A stretch of 64,000 nt of DNA, taken from positions 329,548-393,547 of the forward strand of contig LSRX01000692.1 of NCBI GenBank assembly GCA_001939145.1. Direction: 5' to 3'. The stretch's first letter is position 1. Each line of letters opens with the position of its first letter. This document shows positions 46,623-55,321 of this stretch, one piece after another. The notes under the pieces are model-generated. The model was not told where the DNA came from and ran no database searches. It saw nothing but the letters and a program-made list of their open reading frames with translations. Origin of the DNA: Symbiodinium microadriaticum. Taxonomy: Eukaryota > Sar > Dinophyceae > Suessiales > Symbiodiniaceae. Both the position numbers and the translations under genes were made by a program.

Positions 46623-47741
46623 TCACGAACTGGGCTCGCCGTTGCCCTCCTGCTTTCGCTGGCCCCGTCTGCCTTTGCCATTCGGATCGTCCCGATTTGC
46701 ATTCGGGTTCGAGGGGGCTGCCGGTGGCTGCTGAGATTTGTTGGTGCGCTCGCTGATCAGATCGGAATCCCTTAAGTAAGCCAGGTTTGCTGCAATCCAC
46801 CGAGGGTCGGCCAGCATGCCATGAGGAACTTCCGGGCGAGGAGCACGTCGTTGTTCCACTTGGGCAAACGGGGGGTCTTGCCTCCCCGTCAAAAGCCAAC
46901 CTAGGCGAGTGTGCCCTTGCTCGTTGGCAACCTGCTCGGCAAAGACGAGGCCCAGGGCTAGTAGCGAAATCATCTCGGCCGCCTGTCCCCGCTCCGCAGC
47001 CTCCCACATCTCGGCCAGGAGGAAGCTGAAGTAGGTGAGCGTCTTGTAAGTTCCCAGAGGCACCGTCTCGGCGAAGTGGTAGTACATGTCCCGGGGCTCC
47101 AGCTCCGAAACGGACTTCCTCCGGGCCGCGGCGAGCCGAGCACGAACCTGAAGAACAACACGATCTGGGTGAGCCGCAAACTGCTCGATCATCAGCTGCC
47201 GCGCAGCCATGCCCTTCACACCCGGCAACTTGGAGTCGTCCTCGGCCGCGCTGCCGCTGAGGAGGCCGTGCAGGGGATCCCGCGACTTCTTTGCGAGCTG
47301 CGTCAGGATTTTCGTCTGCTGGGCCAAAAGCCTTGATAACACATCGCCCTGATCCGCGGCATCCTCGGGCTCGGCGTCGTCCAGCTCTTCTTCCTCTTCG
47401 GGGAGGTCGCCCAAAGGGCTTGCAGCAGTCCGAGCTTTCGGTGTGGCCCCCAGCTTCGTGGCCGAAGACGCCCGAGCTGCCGTCGCAGTTGAAGACCCAA
47501 GGTCCCCCAATCGTTTCGGCCCCCGCCCCGCCAAGGAAAGAAGGTGATGCATCTGCTCCGATCCCAAGTTCGCCCGGCCGCCCTCGGCAAACAGCTGAGG
47601 AGCCCAAGCTGGTGCGCCTTCCACGGGTGGCGGCCCCAAGGAGCTCCCTGCTGGCTGGCTCGGCTTGGTCTCCAAAGGATGTTCCGAGCAGCGCGGCTGA
47701 AGAAAAGCCCAGTCACAAAGACGCCGAAGCAGAAGCCGCAA
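46623..47741 (-). CDS. gag-like ORF of the DIRS-like element
   Basis: A 372-residue ORF upstream of the polyprotein in the same orientation. It has a proline- and alanine-rich N-terminal third, an acidic run (LPEEEEELDDAEPEDAAD, about 113-130), a short coiled-coil-like helix (VLSRLLAQQTKILTQLAKK), an ordered-looking core with RDMYYHFAETVPLGTYKTLT, and a basic glycine-rich tail (NGKGRRGQRKQEGN) that could bind nucleic acid. No CCHC knuckle is present. Position, size and tail suggest a structural, RNA-packaging role; this is inference, as I recognise no named domain. The end of the ORF is about 270 bases before the proposed polyprotein start. A different frame stays open across this ORF for over 1.4 kb, but its composition is that of a shadow. 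Confidence 0.6.
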   Translation of the reverse strand: MRLLLRRLCDWAFLQPRCSEHPLETKPSQPAGSSLGPPPVEGAPAWAPQLFAEGGRANLGSEQMHHLLSLAGRGPKRLGDLGSSTATAARASSATKLGATPKARTAASPLGDLPEEEEELDDAEPEDAADQGDVLSRLLAQQTKILTQLAKKSRDPLHGLLSGSAAEDDSKLPGVKGMAARQLMIEQFAAHPDRVVLQVRARLAAARRKSVSELEPRDMYYHFAETVPLGTYKTLTYFSFLLAEMWEAAERGQAAEMISLLALGLVFAEQVANEQGHTRLGWLLTGRQDPPFAQVEQRRAPRPEVPHGMLADPRWIAANLAYLRDSDLISERTNKSQQPPAAPSNPNANRDDPNGKGRRGQRKQEGNGEPSS

Positions 47742-47988
47742 AGCCAGCTCACAAGAACAGCAAGGATGAAGTCGCTCGAGCTATGGCTAGAGCACCCAAG
47801 CCACCCTAGTAAGAGTGGCCAGACCCCGGGCCTATCGAACATTCCCTGGATCCGAAAAGCTGCCGAAGTGCAAAGTGCTGACTGCAATCACTGTAAAAGT
47901 CAAAGCCAACGGGTGCTGTCCGATTTGCCGGAGTTGCCTAAAGCTGTACTGGGCCGGCACCTAATTGTTGCGTCTGTACTAGCGCTAG

Positions 47989-47990
<2 letters not shown>

Positions 47991-48028
<38 letters not shown>

Positions 48029-48078
48029 ACTACTACTACTACTACTACTGCTGCTGCTGCTACTACTACTACTACTAC
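47991..48078. repeat. (CTG)n(CTA)n trinucleotide repeat, 3' side of the LINE
   Basis: CTG and CTA triplets alternate in blocks for 88 bases. It lies left of the LINE's 3' region and is partly duplicated by the assembly gap at 48159. Confidence 0.93.
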
Positions 48079-48159
48079 TTCCTCTTCCACTTCCAATTCG
48101 CGAACATGTGTCCATGTCCTGCGTGCCCTGCATACAGACATGCGTCCGGCTATCAATTN

Positions 48160-48204
<45 letters not shown>

Positions 48205-48210
48205 CTGCTG

Positions 48211-48247
<37 letters not shown>

Positions 48248-48324
48248 CTCTTCCACTTCCAATTCGCGAACATGTGTCCATGTCCTGCGTGCCCTGCATA
48301 CAGACATGCGTCCGGCTATCAATT
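48079..48324. other. assembly gap with duplicated microsatellite and flank
   Basis: The 80-base non-repetitive stretch 48079-48158 recurs exactly at 48245-48324, and a CTA-rich tract (48160-48244) follows the single N at 48159 just as one precedes the first copy. The locus probably holds one trinucleotide tract and one copy of the 80 bases. The true tract length is therefore unknown. Confidence 0.9.
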
Positions 48325-48767
48325 AAGACGGCAGCAGTTGGCAGTAAAAACACACCAGGCAAGTTCACCCTGGTGAGCAAAGTTATCTCAACACACCCGA
48401 GCCGAGGCTCCAAGCAGTGTCTCTGGCACTGATGCCGCCCCTAAAGGGCCAAGCACATCAGAGAAACAGCAATGTATCTTCGGCTGTACAATGAAGCATG
48501 CTGTTAGACATGAAACTTGTTGTGAATGATACTGTACACATCTACATTCAGCATCGCTTTCATCCGTCTTTTAGACTCTTATTGCTCTCAGCGACTTCAC
48601 TCAAGTAATCATTTGACCTCGGAATAACAATCGGCATCTGGAGCTCGCGAGGACTCGGCTCAGCAAGAACAGGACTTTGTCGCCAATCTTTCACTCAGTA
48701 TCGGAATCGTGCCAGCCCTCTATTGGAGCATATGTCATAACCTGCACGAGTGAGTCTTCATGCGATT

Positions 48768-49727
48768 TCATGGGGAGGGCAGCTCATCCGCCCAAAAAGC
48801 ATCCTCGCGTGGAACGAAACCCAGCTGTGTTAGATACTGTACATCATGTCTGGGGATTCTTTCTGCCTGTCTAACATGGTATGCGATGAGGCTGTAGCGT
48901 TGCCCCGTCCATGGCATTGTTGCATGCCGCTTCCTTGGTTGAAAAATCACCGGCTCCGGAGTGTTGTGCAATATGCCTGAAGGACCATCTGTCGTCAATT
49001 TGATATTACCCGCATTGTGTTCCACCCACAGCTCGCCTCCTCCATAAACCGAGAAAGGCAATATCAGATTGCATGTTTGATCATCGTTGTGGGAGTCCAT
49101 GTGAATCAACGATTGTACATTGCAAATCAGACTGATAGTTGTTAAGCCGACAGGCCAAGGATTCCGCATCACCTCGTGGCTCATCCTCAGGCACAAACCT
49201 GAGGCTGGTGCGATATACACCTGGCACAAAAGAAGTCCAAGGCGTGGGACCTTCAACGTATGGCTGGGGTGGGGGCTCGGCCAGTCTCGGCTCCCCCAGG
49301 CACGATCCTGAGCTCCTCGACGTCGGGTGGAGGCTTGGCTGTGATCCCGCTGCCAGCCAGCTTCGGATGTCCTGGCATTGCCTTTGGCGGAGGGCTTGGG
49401 CCATTTCTCCTGATCTCCATTGCCCTTGCCCTCTGGGTTGGCACTCTCCGCTGCCCTCTTGTCCCGGTCGGTCTCCGTGGGCACCGGCTCGGGTCCCGGC
49501 GTCGTCGCGACTCCCGCTTCTCCCGGAGGTGCTGATGGCGTGCTCGGTCCTGTGCTGCCCTGACCAGGATCGCTCGGGGCTGGCTTGTCTAGGGCTCCCG
49601 ACGACCTCCGCATCATGGCCGAGAGGAGGTTCGCCTGATCCGCTGCTGCCAGGATTTCCTGGCTGGTCACATCCTGGATTTCTTGGCGAAGGGCGTCCTT
49701 CATGTGCGACTCCATGACCTGTAGCAC
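48768..49727 (-). CDS. 2OG-Fe(II)-oxygenase-like domain ORF at the LINE 3' end
   Basis: A 319-residue ORF. Residues 1-45 are helical (MESHMKDALRQEIQDVTSQE), 46-150 are low-complexity Pro/Ser/Gly/Lys, and 190-305 form a compact domain. That domain has the 2-oxoglutarate/Fe(II) dioxygenase pattern: an HxD pair in LIHMDSHNDDQTCNLILPF (His209, Asp211), a GGGELWVE strand, then after about 57 residues a distal His in FQPRKRHATMPW (His268), followed by GQRYSLIAYHV with Arg277 at the co-substrate-binding position. Members of this fold hydroxylate or demethylate proteins, nucleic acids or small molecules. Which of these applies is not known; the TET/JBP and AlkB groups act on nucleic acids. The finger-domain frame upstream ends close to where this ORF starts, so the two may be one protein broken by a frameshift near 49735. 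All three metal-binding residues and the Arg are present. Confidence 0.68.
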   Translation of the reverse strand: MLQVMESHMKDALRQEIQDVTSQEILAAADQANLLSAMMRRSSGALDKPAPSDPGQGSTGPSTPSAPPGEAGVATTPGPEPVPTETDRDKRAAESANPEGKGNGDQEKWPKPSAKGNARTSEAGWQRDHSQASTRRRGAQDRAWGSRDWPSPHPSHTLKVPRLGLLLCQVYIAPASGLCLRMSHEVMRNPWPVGLTTISLICNVQSLIHMDSHNDDQTCNLILPFSVYGGGELWVEHNAGNIKLTTDGPSGILHNTPEPVIFQPRKRHATMPWTGQRYSLIAYHVRQAERIPRHDVQYLTQLGFVPREDAFWADELPSP

Positions 49728-49734
49728 AGTTATT

Positions 49735-50340
49735 GACTTGAACAGTCAAGAGAGTGCGGGCAGTTGCAGGCACAGTGTAAGAAGCGCACAGCTGGAGGAG
49801 GAGGCCTGCACGATACAGGACTGGGCACTCACGTGCATGTCTGGGCCGGCTGCACTTGCGCACCTTAAAGTCTGTGCCGCAGAACTGGCAGGGGCTAAGG
49901 ATGGAGGTCGTTCGACCCTCGAGCCACTTGAGCACCGCGCTGTGGAACATAAAGGCCTCTGCATGTTGTGCTTTGACATGCCTGGAGAGGTAACCAGGAT
50001 GTGCAAGCCATTGACCGCAAAGCATGCAATGATGATAATCAGTGTTCTTGATCAGTTGCGCAAGGTGTTGCCAGTCTGCTGATACAGCAACTGCGCAGAG
50101 CTGCTCAGGCAAGTAGGGATATCGGCTAGTGACATCCTGCACCGCCCCAGAGGGGTGGGCCGGGGTTGCTGGTGTGGAAGTCCGGGGAGCTGGGGGTCGG
50201 TCGCTATTGCAGGGGTGCAGGTCAACAGGCTCAGGATCGGAGTCTAGATGAGGGCCGGCCTCATTCCGAGTGGGAGACAGTGACAGTGGGGGCGAAGTAA
50301 AAGACCGCACTGCACCAGGTTCGGGCACAACTGAAACCAT
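49735..50340 (-). CDS. second zinc-finger region of the LINE
   Basis: In this frame a Pro/Ser-rich lead is followed by two Cys/His modules: HHCMLCGQWLAHPGYLSRHV with a following KAQHAEAF (C2H2 type), and SPCQFCGTDFKVRKC with HARECPV. The open frame continues to 49081, but beyond about 49735 the oxygenase ORF is in another frame and is the better coding candidate, so a frameshift is likely there. The fingers probably bind the element's RNA or the target DNA, as in other LINEs. The frame is separated from the RT frame by about 90 bases containing stops. Confidence 0.6.
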
Positions 50341-50426
50341 ATCTGGTTCTCGAGCTGTGAGTGCATTTGGCTGTATCTAGTTCATTAGGGCAAGTAGGTA
50401 GGTTGGGGATGTCCATCGGGGTGTGT

Positions 50427-52913
50427 TCAAGTCGAACCTGGAGGCAGCGTTACAGACACATTCTGGTGCAGCACAGGGCAGCGAGCACGCTCAAAATGCA
50501 TACAGAACGAGGGCCAGCTTGTGAAGACCCAGGAGCAATGTCGGCATGTGGGTAAACCCGACTGACTATGTTGCATAAAGTCTCGCCTCATTGCTGATTG
50601 AGGTCTACGCGCCGGCTGGGATGTGACTGCAGTCCTAGGGGCGGATGATTTGTGCTTCAAGGCCATATGAATCCTCAAAATGCGGGTTGTGGGGAAGTAG
50701 AGTCCACAGGTAAGGCAGGGTACTGGTTTGACCGGCTGCGCGAGGGCTACTAGACGGGTAGGTACACTCATGGGATGGTGGTGCTGTAGCTGCTGAGGGT
50801 CGACAGCCGCCGCGCGGAGATTGTCCTCCAGCTGTTGCCACCAGTGATGTACTGGCTTGGGCTGTAGAGAGGCCATGTGACCCTCTCGACAATTCTGTAC
50901 GCGGCGCTGCACTCGGAGTCGCAGTGTTTCAAGCGGATCAGCAACTCTTAGTCTGGTCAGCAGGGTTTCAGGGGCCTCATGAGTAATGTACGAAGGTGCT
51001 TTGCTGACAAGTCGCAGTTGACGCACAACATGTTTATGCAGTAATGTCGATCCCCCGGGGGCCAATCCTACACTATCCAGTCCATGCATGAGAGTGGATA
51101 GAACGCAGCTCTGCCAGACCCGAACCCGGTGCTGCAACGCGACACTGTTGGAGCGAAGGGCTGGTAAAATGCGATGAAAAGAGCTCCAGGATTGGCGCAT
51201 GCGTTCCTTGAGAGTGAGGGCCTCCATGGATTGATAGCTAAGGACAGCACCTAAGTACGCGTGATGGGAAACGACTGGCAACCGAATCAACCCATTAGAG
51301 GTGTGGCATTGTAGCTGTCTACCTTTTCGCGGGTCTCGGATGACGTGTTTGCGCAGCGCCGATCCAGCTTTGGAGCCGCGAAGGCCTACAAGGACGGCAG
51401 ACTTGCCCGGGCTGATGGACATACCAAAGGATTCAAGGGTTTCAAGTACAAAGACTATGTGCTTCAAGGCTCGGTCCAATTTCGCAACCCCATCAATCAT
51501 CCAGTGGAAAAAAAAGTCGTCAGCAAAGACAGTAGAATCATCCATGTCAACTTGCCTACGAATGTAGGTGAGTATAAGACCCGTGTATAGGACGCACAAG
51601 GATGGTGCTAAGCAACAGCCCTGACGCACTCCATTGGCCGTGTCCAGCGAGGCAGTTTGATTGCCATGTGCAATGCGAAGACAGGCATGTGCATGAAGTT
51701 GCAATATGACATGCTGAGCTGCCAAGTCTACTTGGGCTAGGTCCATAGCCTCCTTAAGTCTGGATCTCGGCATGACATCAAAAGCCTGTCGGAGGTCGAT
51801 GGACAGTAGGACACCTCCTCTGCACTCAGCCGGCCGGTGCCCCTGTCGGCGTAGATGGATCTTTTGTCGTTGTGCCCGGAGCACCGCTCGGACACGGGTG
51901 CAGTGGGCGGATGCTCTGTCTAGCGTGTCTTGCACAGAGCGATTTTCAAGATATGCCATCTGGGGCAGATCTGCCACTAGACGCCATAGCTGGGGCTTGA
52001 TATGGTTGTTGAGAATGATGGAGAGGGCTTTCGAAACGGGGTGGATGAGGGAGATAGGGCATAGGGCTTCGGGGCCGGTTAATGGTTTGGAGGGCTTCGG
52101 AATCAAACACAGATCTGCCACATGCCATTCCTCCGGCGGAGGGACACTCATGTCTGCAAGCCAGCCATTGAGAATGGGTAGGTATTTGTCCGCGAGGATG
52201 TCTGCTGCAATACACCAAAGTCTAGAGGGGGCAACTCCGGGCGGCAGGGCTTTGTTGCGAGGCAAACTGGCTAAAGCAGAGTGGAGCTGTGCCCAGCTGA
52301 CCTGAAAAGAAGGGCCCGCGCTTTCCGACATGACAGGCTGATGTGTATGGTATAGGGCTTGGTAGTAATCTGCGATGGTCCGAACCGTAGAAGCTATGTC
52401 CAGCGGCATGCCATTGAGGGCTTTAAGCTGAAGTTTACGTCTAGGTTGCTTAGGGGAGAATAAACTCAGGACCCTGAAAATTCCAATGTACCCAGTACAG
52501 GTGACAGCCTCTTGCAGTCGCCGGGAAAGGCGCTGGCGCCGGAGCTGTTGGCAGTGCCGTCTGAGCTCCCGCTGGTGTCTTTGGAGGGCACTTAGTTCTT
52601 TCCACCGCCGTACAAAATCTTGAAGTGTGATGCATGGTTGGAGTCGGCTACGCTTGACAATGGCTCGAAGCCGCCAAAGCTCTGTCACGGATTGACAGCG
52701 GTGCTCAGGCGTGACTGGACGCTTCAGATCCGGCAGGTGCCGTGTGGCTTGGCTCCAAGCAGCGCGAAACAAAGAGTCAGTATGCAGATGTGGCTGAGCT
52801 TGCATGGCACGCTGAAGCTCCACGCGAAAGGCAGACTCAACTTCAGGGTGCTGCTCACAGACCTGTTGTACTTGATGTCTCTGCAGCGGGTCGGGTCGGG
52901 AAGGGGATGCTAC
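50427..52913 (-). CDS. LINE reverse transcriptase with C-terminal C2H2 fingers
   Basis: Residue numbers count from 52823. RT block with LCLIPKPSKPLTGPEALCPI (about 238-257), LLSIDLRQAFDVMPR (about 339-353), 397-408 NGVRQGCCLAPS, and the catalytic FADDFFFH (433-440). The thumb contains HHAYLGAVLS (about 520-529). The C-terminus has two finger modules: CLTCGLYFPTTRILRIHM with ALKH (703-724), and CRHCSWVFTSWPSFCMHF with ERARC (760-782). The frame is open from just after a TAG at 52916-52914, so coding sequence extends upstream of the GTG at 52823 and reads on from the endonuclease after a frame change. The RT copies element RNA onto a nicked target. The frame is intact over 2.4 kb. Confidence 0.9.
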   Translation of the reverse strand, partial: VASPSRPDPLQRHQVQQVCEQHPEVESAFRVELQRAMQAQPHLHTDSLFRAAWSQATRHLPDLKRPVTPEHRCQSVTELWRLRAIVKRSRLQPCITLQDFVRRWKELSALQRHQRELRRHCQQLRRQRLSRRLQEAVTCTGYIGIFRVLSLFSPKQPRRKLQLKALNGMPLDIASTVRTIADYYQALYHTHQPVMSESAGPSFQVSWAQLHSALASLPRNKALPPGVAPSRLWCIAADILADKYLPILNGWLADMSVPPPEEWHVADLCLIPKPSKPLTGPEALCPISLIHPVSKALSIILNNHIKPQLWRLVADLPQMAYLENRSVQDTLDRASAHCTRVRAVLRAQRQKIHLRRQGHRPAECRGGVLLSIDLRQAFDVMPRSRLKEAMDLAQVDLAAQHVILQLHAHACLRIAHGNQTASLDTANGVRQGCCLAPSLCVLYTGLILTYIRRQVDMDDSTVFADDFFFHWMIDGVAKLDRALKHIVFVLETLESFGMSISPGKSAVLVGLRGSKAGSALRKHVIRDPRKGRQLQCHTSNGLIRLPVVSHHAYLGAVLSYQSMEALTLKERMRQSWSSFHRILPALRSNSVALQHRVRVWQSCVLSTLMHGLDSVGLAPGGSTLLHKHVVRQLRLVSKAPSYITHEAPETLLTRLRVADPLETLRLRVQRRVQNCREGHMASLQPKPVHHWWQQLEDNLRAAAVDPQQLQHHHPMSVPTRLVALAQPVKPVPCLTCGLYFPTTRILRIHMALKHKSSAPRTAVTSQPARRPQSAMRRDFMQHSQSGLPTCRHCSWVFTSWPSFCMHFERARCPVLHQNVSVTLPPGST

Positions 52914-53758
52914 CTAGCAGAGGCAGGTGGCGCATTCCCGTGACCGGAACAAAGGGCAAGGCTTTAGGGGCAACCGTACGGGAGACGGGGTCAGCCTGGC
53001 CACGTCTGGCAATTGCAAAGTCGATTTGGCTGTGGCCCGTCGGGCCAGCCGGCAAAAACGTGCACGAGCGTTTACCCTGTGGGCCCCACGGCTATCAGGT
53101 CGTGGGTCCGAATTATATCCTGCATAGTGGAGGAGTCCCCTGCATGCCCTGTCCTACGCTGGAAAGTGCCACGTCCAACTAAGGAGCCCTCAGGAACCAA
53201 GTCAACATTCAAATCGCCTAGAAGTAAGAGCTGATTTCGGGAGGGCAATGCAGCGACGAGCGTGGATAGTCGGGTCCACAGTTCCGCTCGATTGGAGAGT
53301 ACCTTGTCCCGGTGCTGCTCACGACTGACACACTGCTTAGGAAGGGACCAGGCATGCTGATAACAGACTACAACATCTATGTTGGGGTGCTGTGTGGCTG
53401 GGTCAAGCTCAAGTCGGACATGTAGCAATCGGCCAGGAACAATTTCATTGTGCTGAATTTGGGCCGCAGGAAGTAGGGATTTGGATACCAAAAGCAGTAT
53501 GCCGCCCTCGGGTCGAGAGGCCCCACTATGTAGAGCTGCAAAGCGTGTCGTCATGTACTCAAGGGGCCCTCGCCAGTGCGTCTCCTGCACAGCCACGAGA
53601 CCAACCTGTCGGCCCTCTGGTGTATCTAACCACGTGATTAGTTCACGATGACGTTCAGTCGTGAGACTACCTGCATTCCACGATAGAAAATGAAGCCTAC
53701 GTGTTTCAGGTTGGGAGGACGAGAGGGGCTTACTAGGTCTGGGCTCGTGAACAGTCAC
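52855..53758 (-). pseudogene. APE-type endonuclease domain, frameshifted
   Basis: A 228-residue ORF carries the exonuclease-endonuclease-phosphatase motifs: SWNAGSL (Asn28), VAVQETHW (Glu59) and LLLGDLNVDL (Asp182, Asn184). It stops at 53072 just after THDLIAVGPTG. The next family block, HSQIDFAIARR, followed by GMRHLPLLG, lies in another frame (to 52855). The switch point falls in a GGGGCCCC run at 53081-53087, where one base too many would explain it. A second frame change near 52888-52900, in a short CGGGT tandem, separates this from the RT frame. The enzyme would nick the target DNA to prime reverse transcription. This copy is probably inactive unless sequencing errors are responsible. 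Confidence 0.8.
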
Positions 53759-54335
53759 TCCGAGCTGTCTGGCACTGAGCCGCCTGCCCTGATAGATAGT
53801 ACTGCCGTGTTGGGATGCTCTAGCACCCTGGAGCGCTACACACTGCTAGACCGCACGAAGCCAGTGTAGCAAACCACAGCGGTGTTTTTCCTAGTCACAA
53901 TAGGCATCCCAAACCTGCCCGGAAACGAGCCTTCCTCCGGGCCTGGGTTTCAGGTGTGAATTGCCCCCAACCCTCGTGTCTACAGGAGCTGGCATTGCAA
54001 CTGTTCTGCATAAGTGCTGATATAAAAGAAAGATTCCAATCCGCCATGGGTTGGGGCTCGCCAGACTCCTGCTCCTGGACTTGGGACCAGGACGGCCACC
54101 TTGTGATGGACGGGCCGTGGGCCGGGCTGACTGTGCGAAATCTGACGCTATACAAAGAAACTGTACAAGAAGGCTCTGCACTGCTGTGGCTTGAAGGCCA
54201 CTCACGAAAAGAAAAGAGGTCCTTGCTCGTCGGCCTCCTGATCGCAGAAAGCGGCGTCGAGGTCGGCTGGAGGGGCGAAGTCGATATGGCTTGAGGTGTC
54301 GGCCGAGGTCCACTCTGGCACAGCCGCTTCGGCAG

Positions 54336-55271
54336 CTACGCAGCGGGGCCTCTGGAACTGGACGACGGCTCAGTATCCAGCTGCCTGCTCGAGTAGGCCA
54401 AGAACCATTGCTGGAATTCCCTCCGTCCATCGTCATCCAGCAGTGGAAAGAGGGCCAGCAATGTGGGGATGTAGAACAGGTCCAGGCCTCTGATGTAGTC
54501 CACCGTGTAGTCGGCCATGTGGTCCGCACTGTTGGCATCCAGATGGCGTCGAAGGCTGGACCGAAACATTCGGTCCAGATGCTGCAGGCAGACATGTCGA
54601 GGAGGGTCCTGGAAGGACCCCACGTGAGCCAGCCATGATACGTCGTTCTCCGGAACCCCTCGGTTCCATAGTTCAGCCAGTGCTGTATACGCCGCATCCA
54701 GACGAGCCGCGGGTCCTTCCTCCAGTTGTACGTAAACGTACGCATAGAGGTCTCCTGGATCCTGGTTGCCACGACTTCGTCTCTGCGCGTTATACTTTGC
54801 TGTGGAGACACGTCGGTTGGGGTGGTTGCGCATGAGGTGGTCCGCCAGAAAGAAGAAGCGTAGTTCAGGCAGTGCCATGGTTGCGTTTCTTTCCATAAAG
54901 GCAGGGTAGTCCGGGTACGCAGCCGGAAGTTGCACCGGCGGGAGCTCCGCAAAGGCTGGGCCAGCTGCAGGAGCGGTTGCGCCTGCTCCATCCTCAGCTC
55001 CTGCAGGTGCCTCTGGGCCGGGATCAGCAGGAGGGTCCATATCAGCATCATCGCCCGAGACCGAACTAAGAAAGGCGTCACTATCATAACTGTCAGATGA
55101 CGACGAAGTAGAAACCTGTTGCGACCGTGGCATGCCCCGGCTCGAAAGCCCCACAAGCAGGCAGCCACTCAAAAGAAAGAGATAATCGCGCAGAGCCAGG
55201 TCAGTTAGCAACGAGATCCATGCACAGTCACGAAGGCCCAAAAGATGGAAACCAGGCTTGGGCCGAGACAC
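54336..55271 (-). CDS. ORF1-position protein of the LINE, function unknown
   Basis: An open frame of 311 residues; the first plausible start is the second Met in RGMPRSQQVSTSSSS (near 55136). It has a serine/aspartate-rich N-terminus (SDSYDSDAFLSSVSGDDAD), a Pro/Ala-rich linker, then a helical domain with YPDYPAFMERNATMALPELR, DLYAYVYVQLEEGPAARLDA and FYIPTLLALFPLLDDDGRRE. It carries no RRM, coiled coil or CCHC knuckle. It precedes the endonuclease on the same strand and begins next to the trinucleotide tract that marks the element's right side, so it is likely the element's first ORF. A longer frame over the same bases (to 53891) has the tryptophan/arginine-rich composition of a shadow. Confidence 0.5.
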   Translation of the reverse strand: MSRPKPGFHLLGLRDCAWISLLTDLALRDYLFLLSGCLLVGLSSRGMPRSQQVSTSSSSDSYDSDAFLSSVSGDDADMDPPADPGPEAPAGAEDGAGATAPAAGPAFAELPPVQLPAAYPDYPAFMERNATMALPELRFFFLADHLMRNHPNRRVSTAKYNAQRRSRGNQDPGDLYAYVYVQLEEGPAARLDAAYTALAELWNRGVPENDVSWLAHVGSFQDPPRHVCLQHLDRMFRSSLRRHLDANSADHMADYTVDYIRGLDLFYIPTLLALFPLLDDDGRREFQQWFLAYSSRQLDTEPSSSSRGPAA

Positions 55272-55272
55272 T

Positions 55273-55289
55273 TACTACTACTGCTGCTG

Positions 55290-55321
<32 letters not shown>

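Larger units (their letters stand above)
42170..47745 (-). mobile_element. DIRS-like tyrosine-recombinase retrotransposon
   Basis: Three large minus-strand ORFs in series encode a gag-like protein, a reverse transcriptase/RNase H polyprotein with a methyltransferase-like domain, and a tyrosine recombinase. RT plus tyrosine recombinase without a DDE integrase defines the DIRS order, whose members integrate a circular DNA intermediate by site-specific recombination. I searched by eye for the split direct or inverted terminal repeats expected of the order and did not find them, so the ends given are those of the ORFs only. The ORFs are long and largely intact apart from the artefactual duplication at 46140, which suggests a fairly young copy. 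Relation to named families (DIRS, Ngaro, PAT) is not resolved. Confidence 0.85.
48245..55272 (-). mobile_element. LINE-type (non-LTR) retrotransposon with zinc fingers and a 2OG-oxygenase-like domain
   Basis: Same-strand modules in order: an open frame of ORF1-like position (55271-54336), an APE-type endonuclease (53758 to about 52855), a reverse transcriptase with C-terminal C2H2 fingers (52913-50427), a second finger pair (50340 to about 49740), and an oxygenase-like domain (49727-48768). About 500 bases of 3' flank follow. Mixed (CTG/CTA)n tracts lie at both ends (55273-55340 and 47991-48244). Frame changes between endonuclease and RT, and after the RT fingers, show that this copy is degenerate, or less likely that it uses frameshifting. 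APE plus RT places it among LINEs that prime at a nicked target. The exact ends are inferred from the flanking repeats. Confidence 0.8.

Noticed and set aside
46084..47607. 507-codon minus-strand frame over the gag-like ORF
   Set aside because: Its upstream part is arginine-, glycine- and cysteine-rich shadow composition over a better ORF. Only its last 70 or so codons are used, as the start of the polyprotein.
47991..48376. Leucine-, threonine- or serine-homopolymer ORFs through the trinucleotide repeats
   Set aside because: Pure products of CTG/CTA repeats and of the duplicated gap flank.
53891..55168. 425-codon minus-strand frame over the LINE 5' ORF
   Set aside because: Tryptophan-, threonine- and arginine-rich composition typical of a shadow; the 311-codon frame on the same bases is more protein-like.
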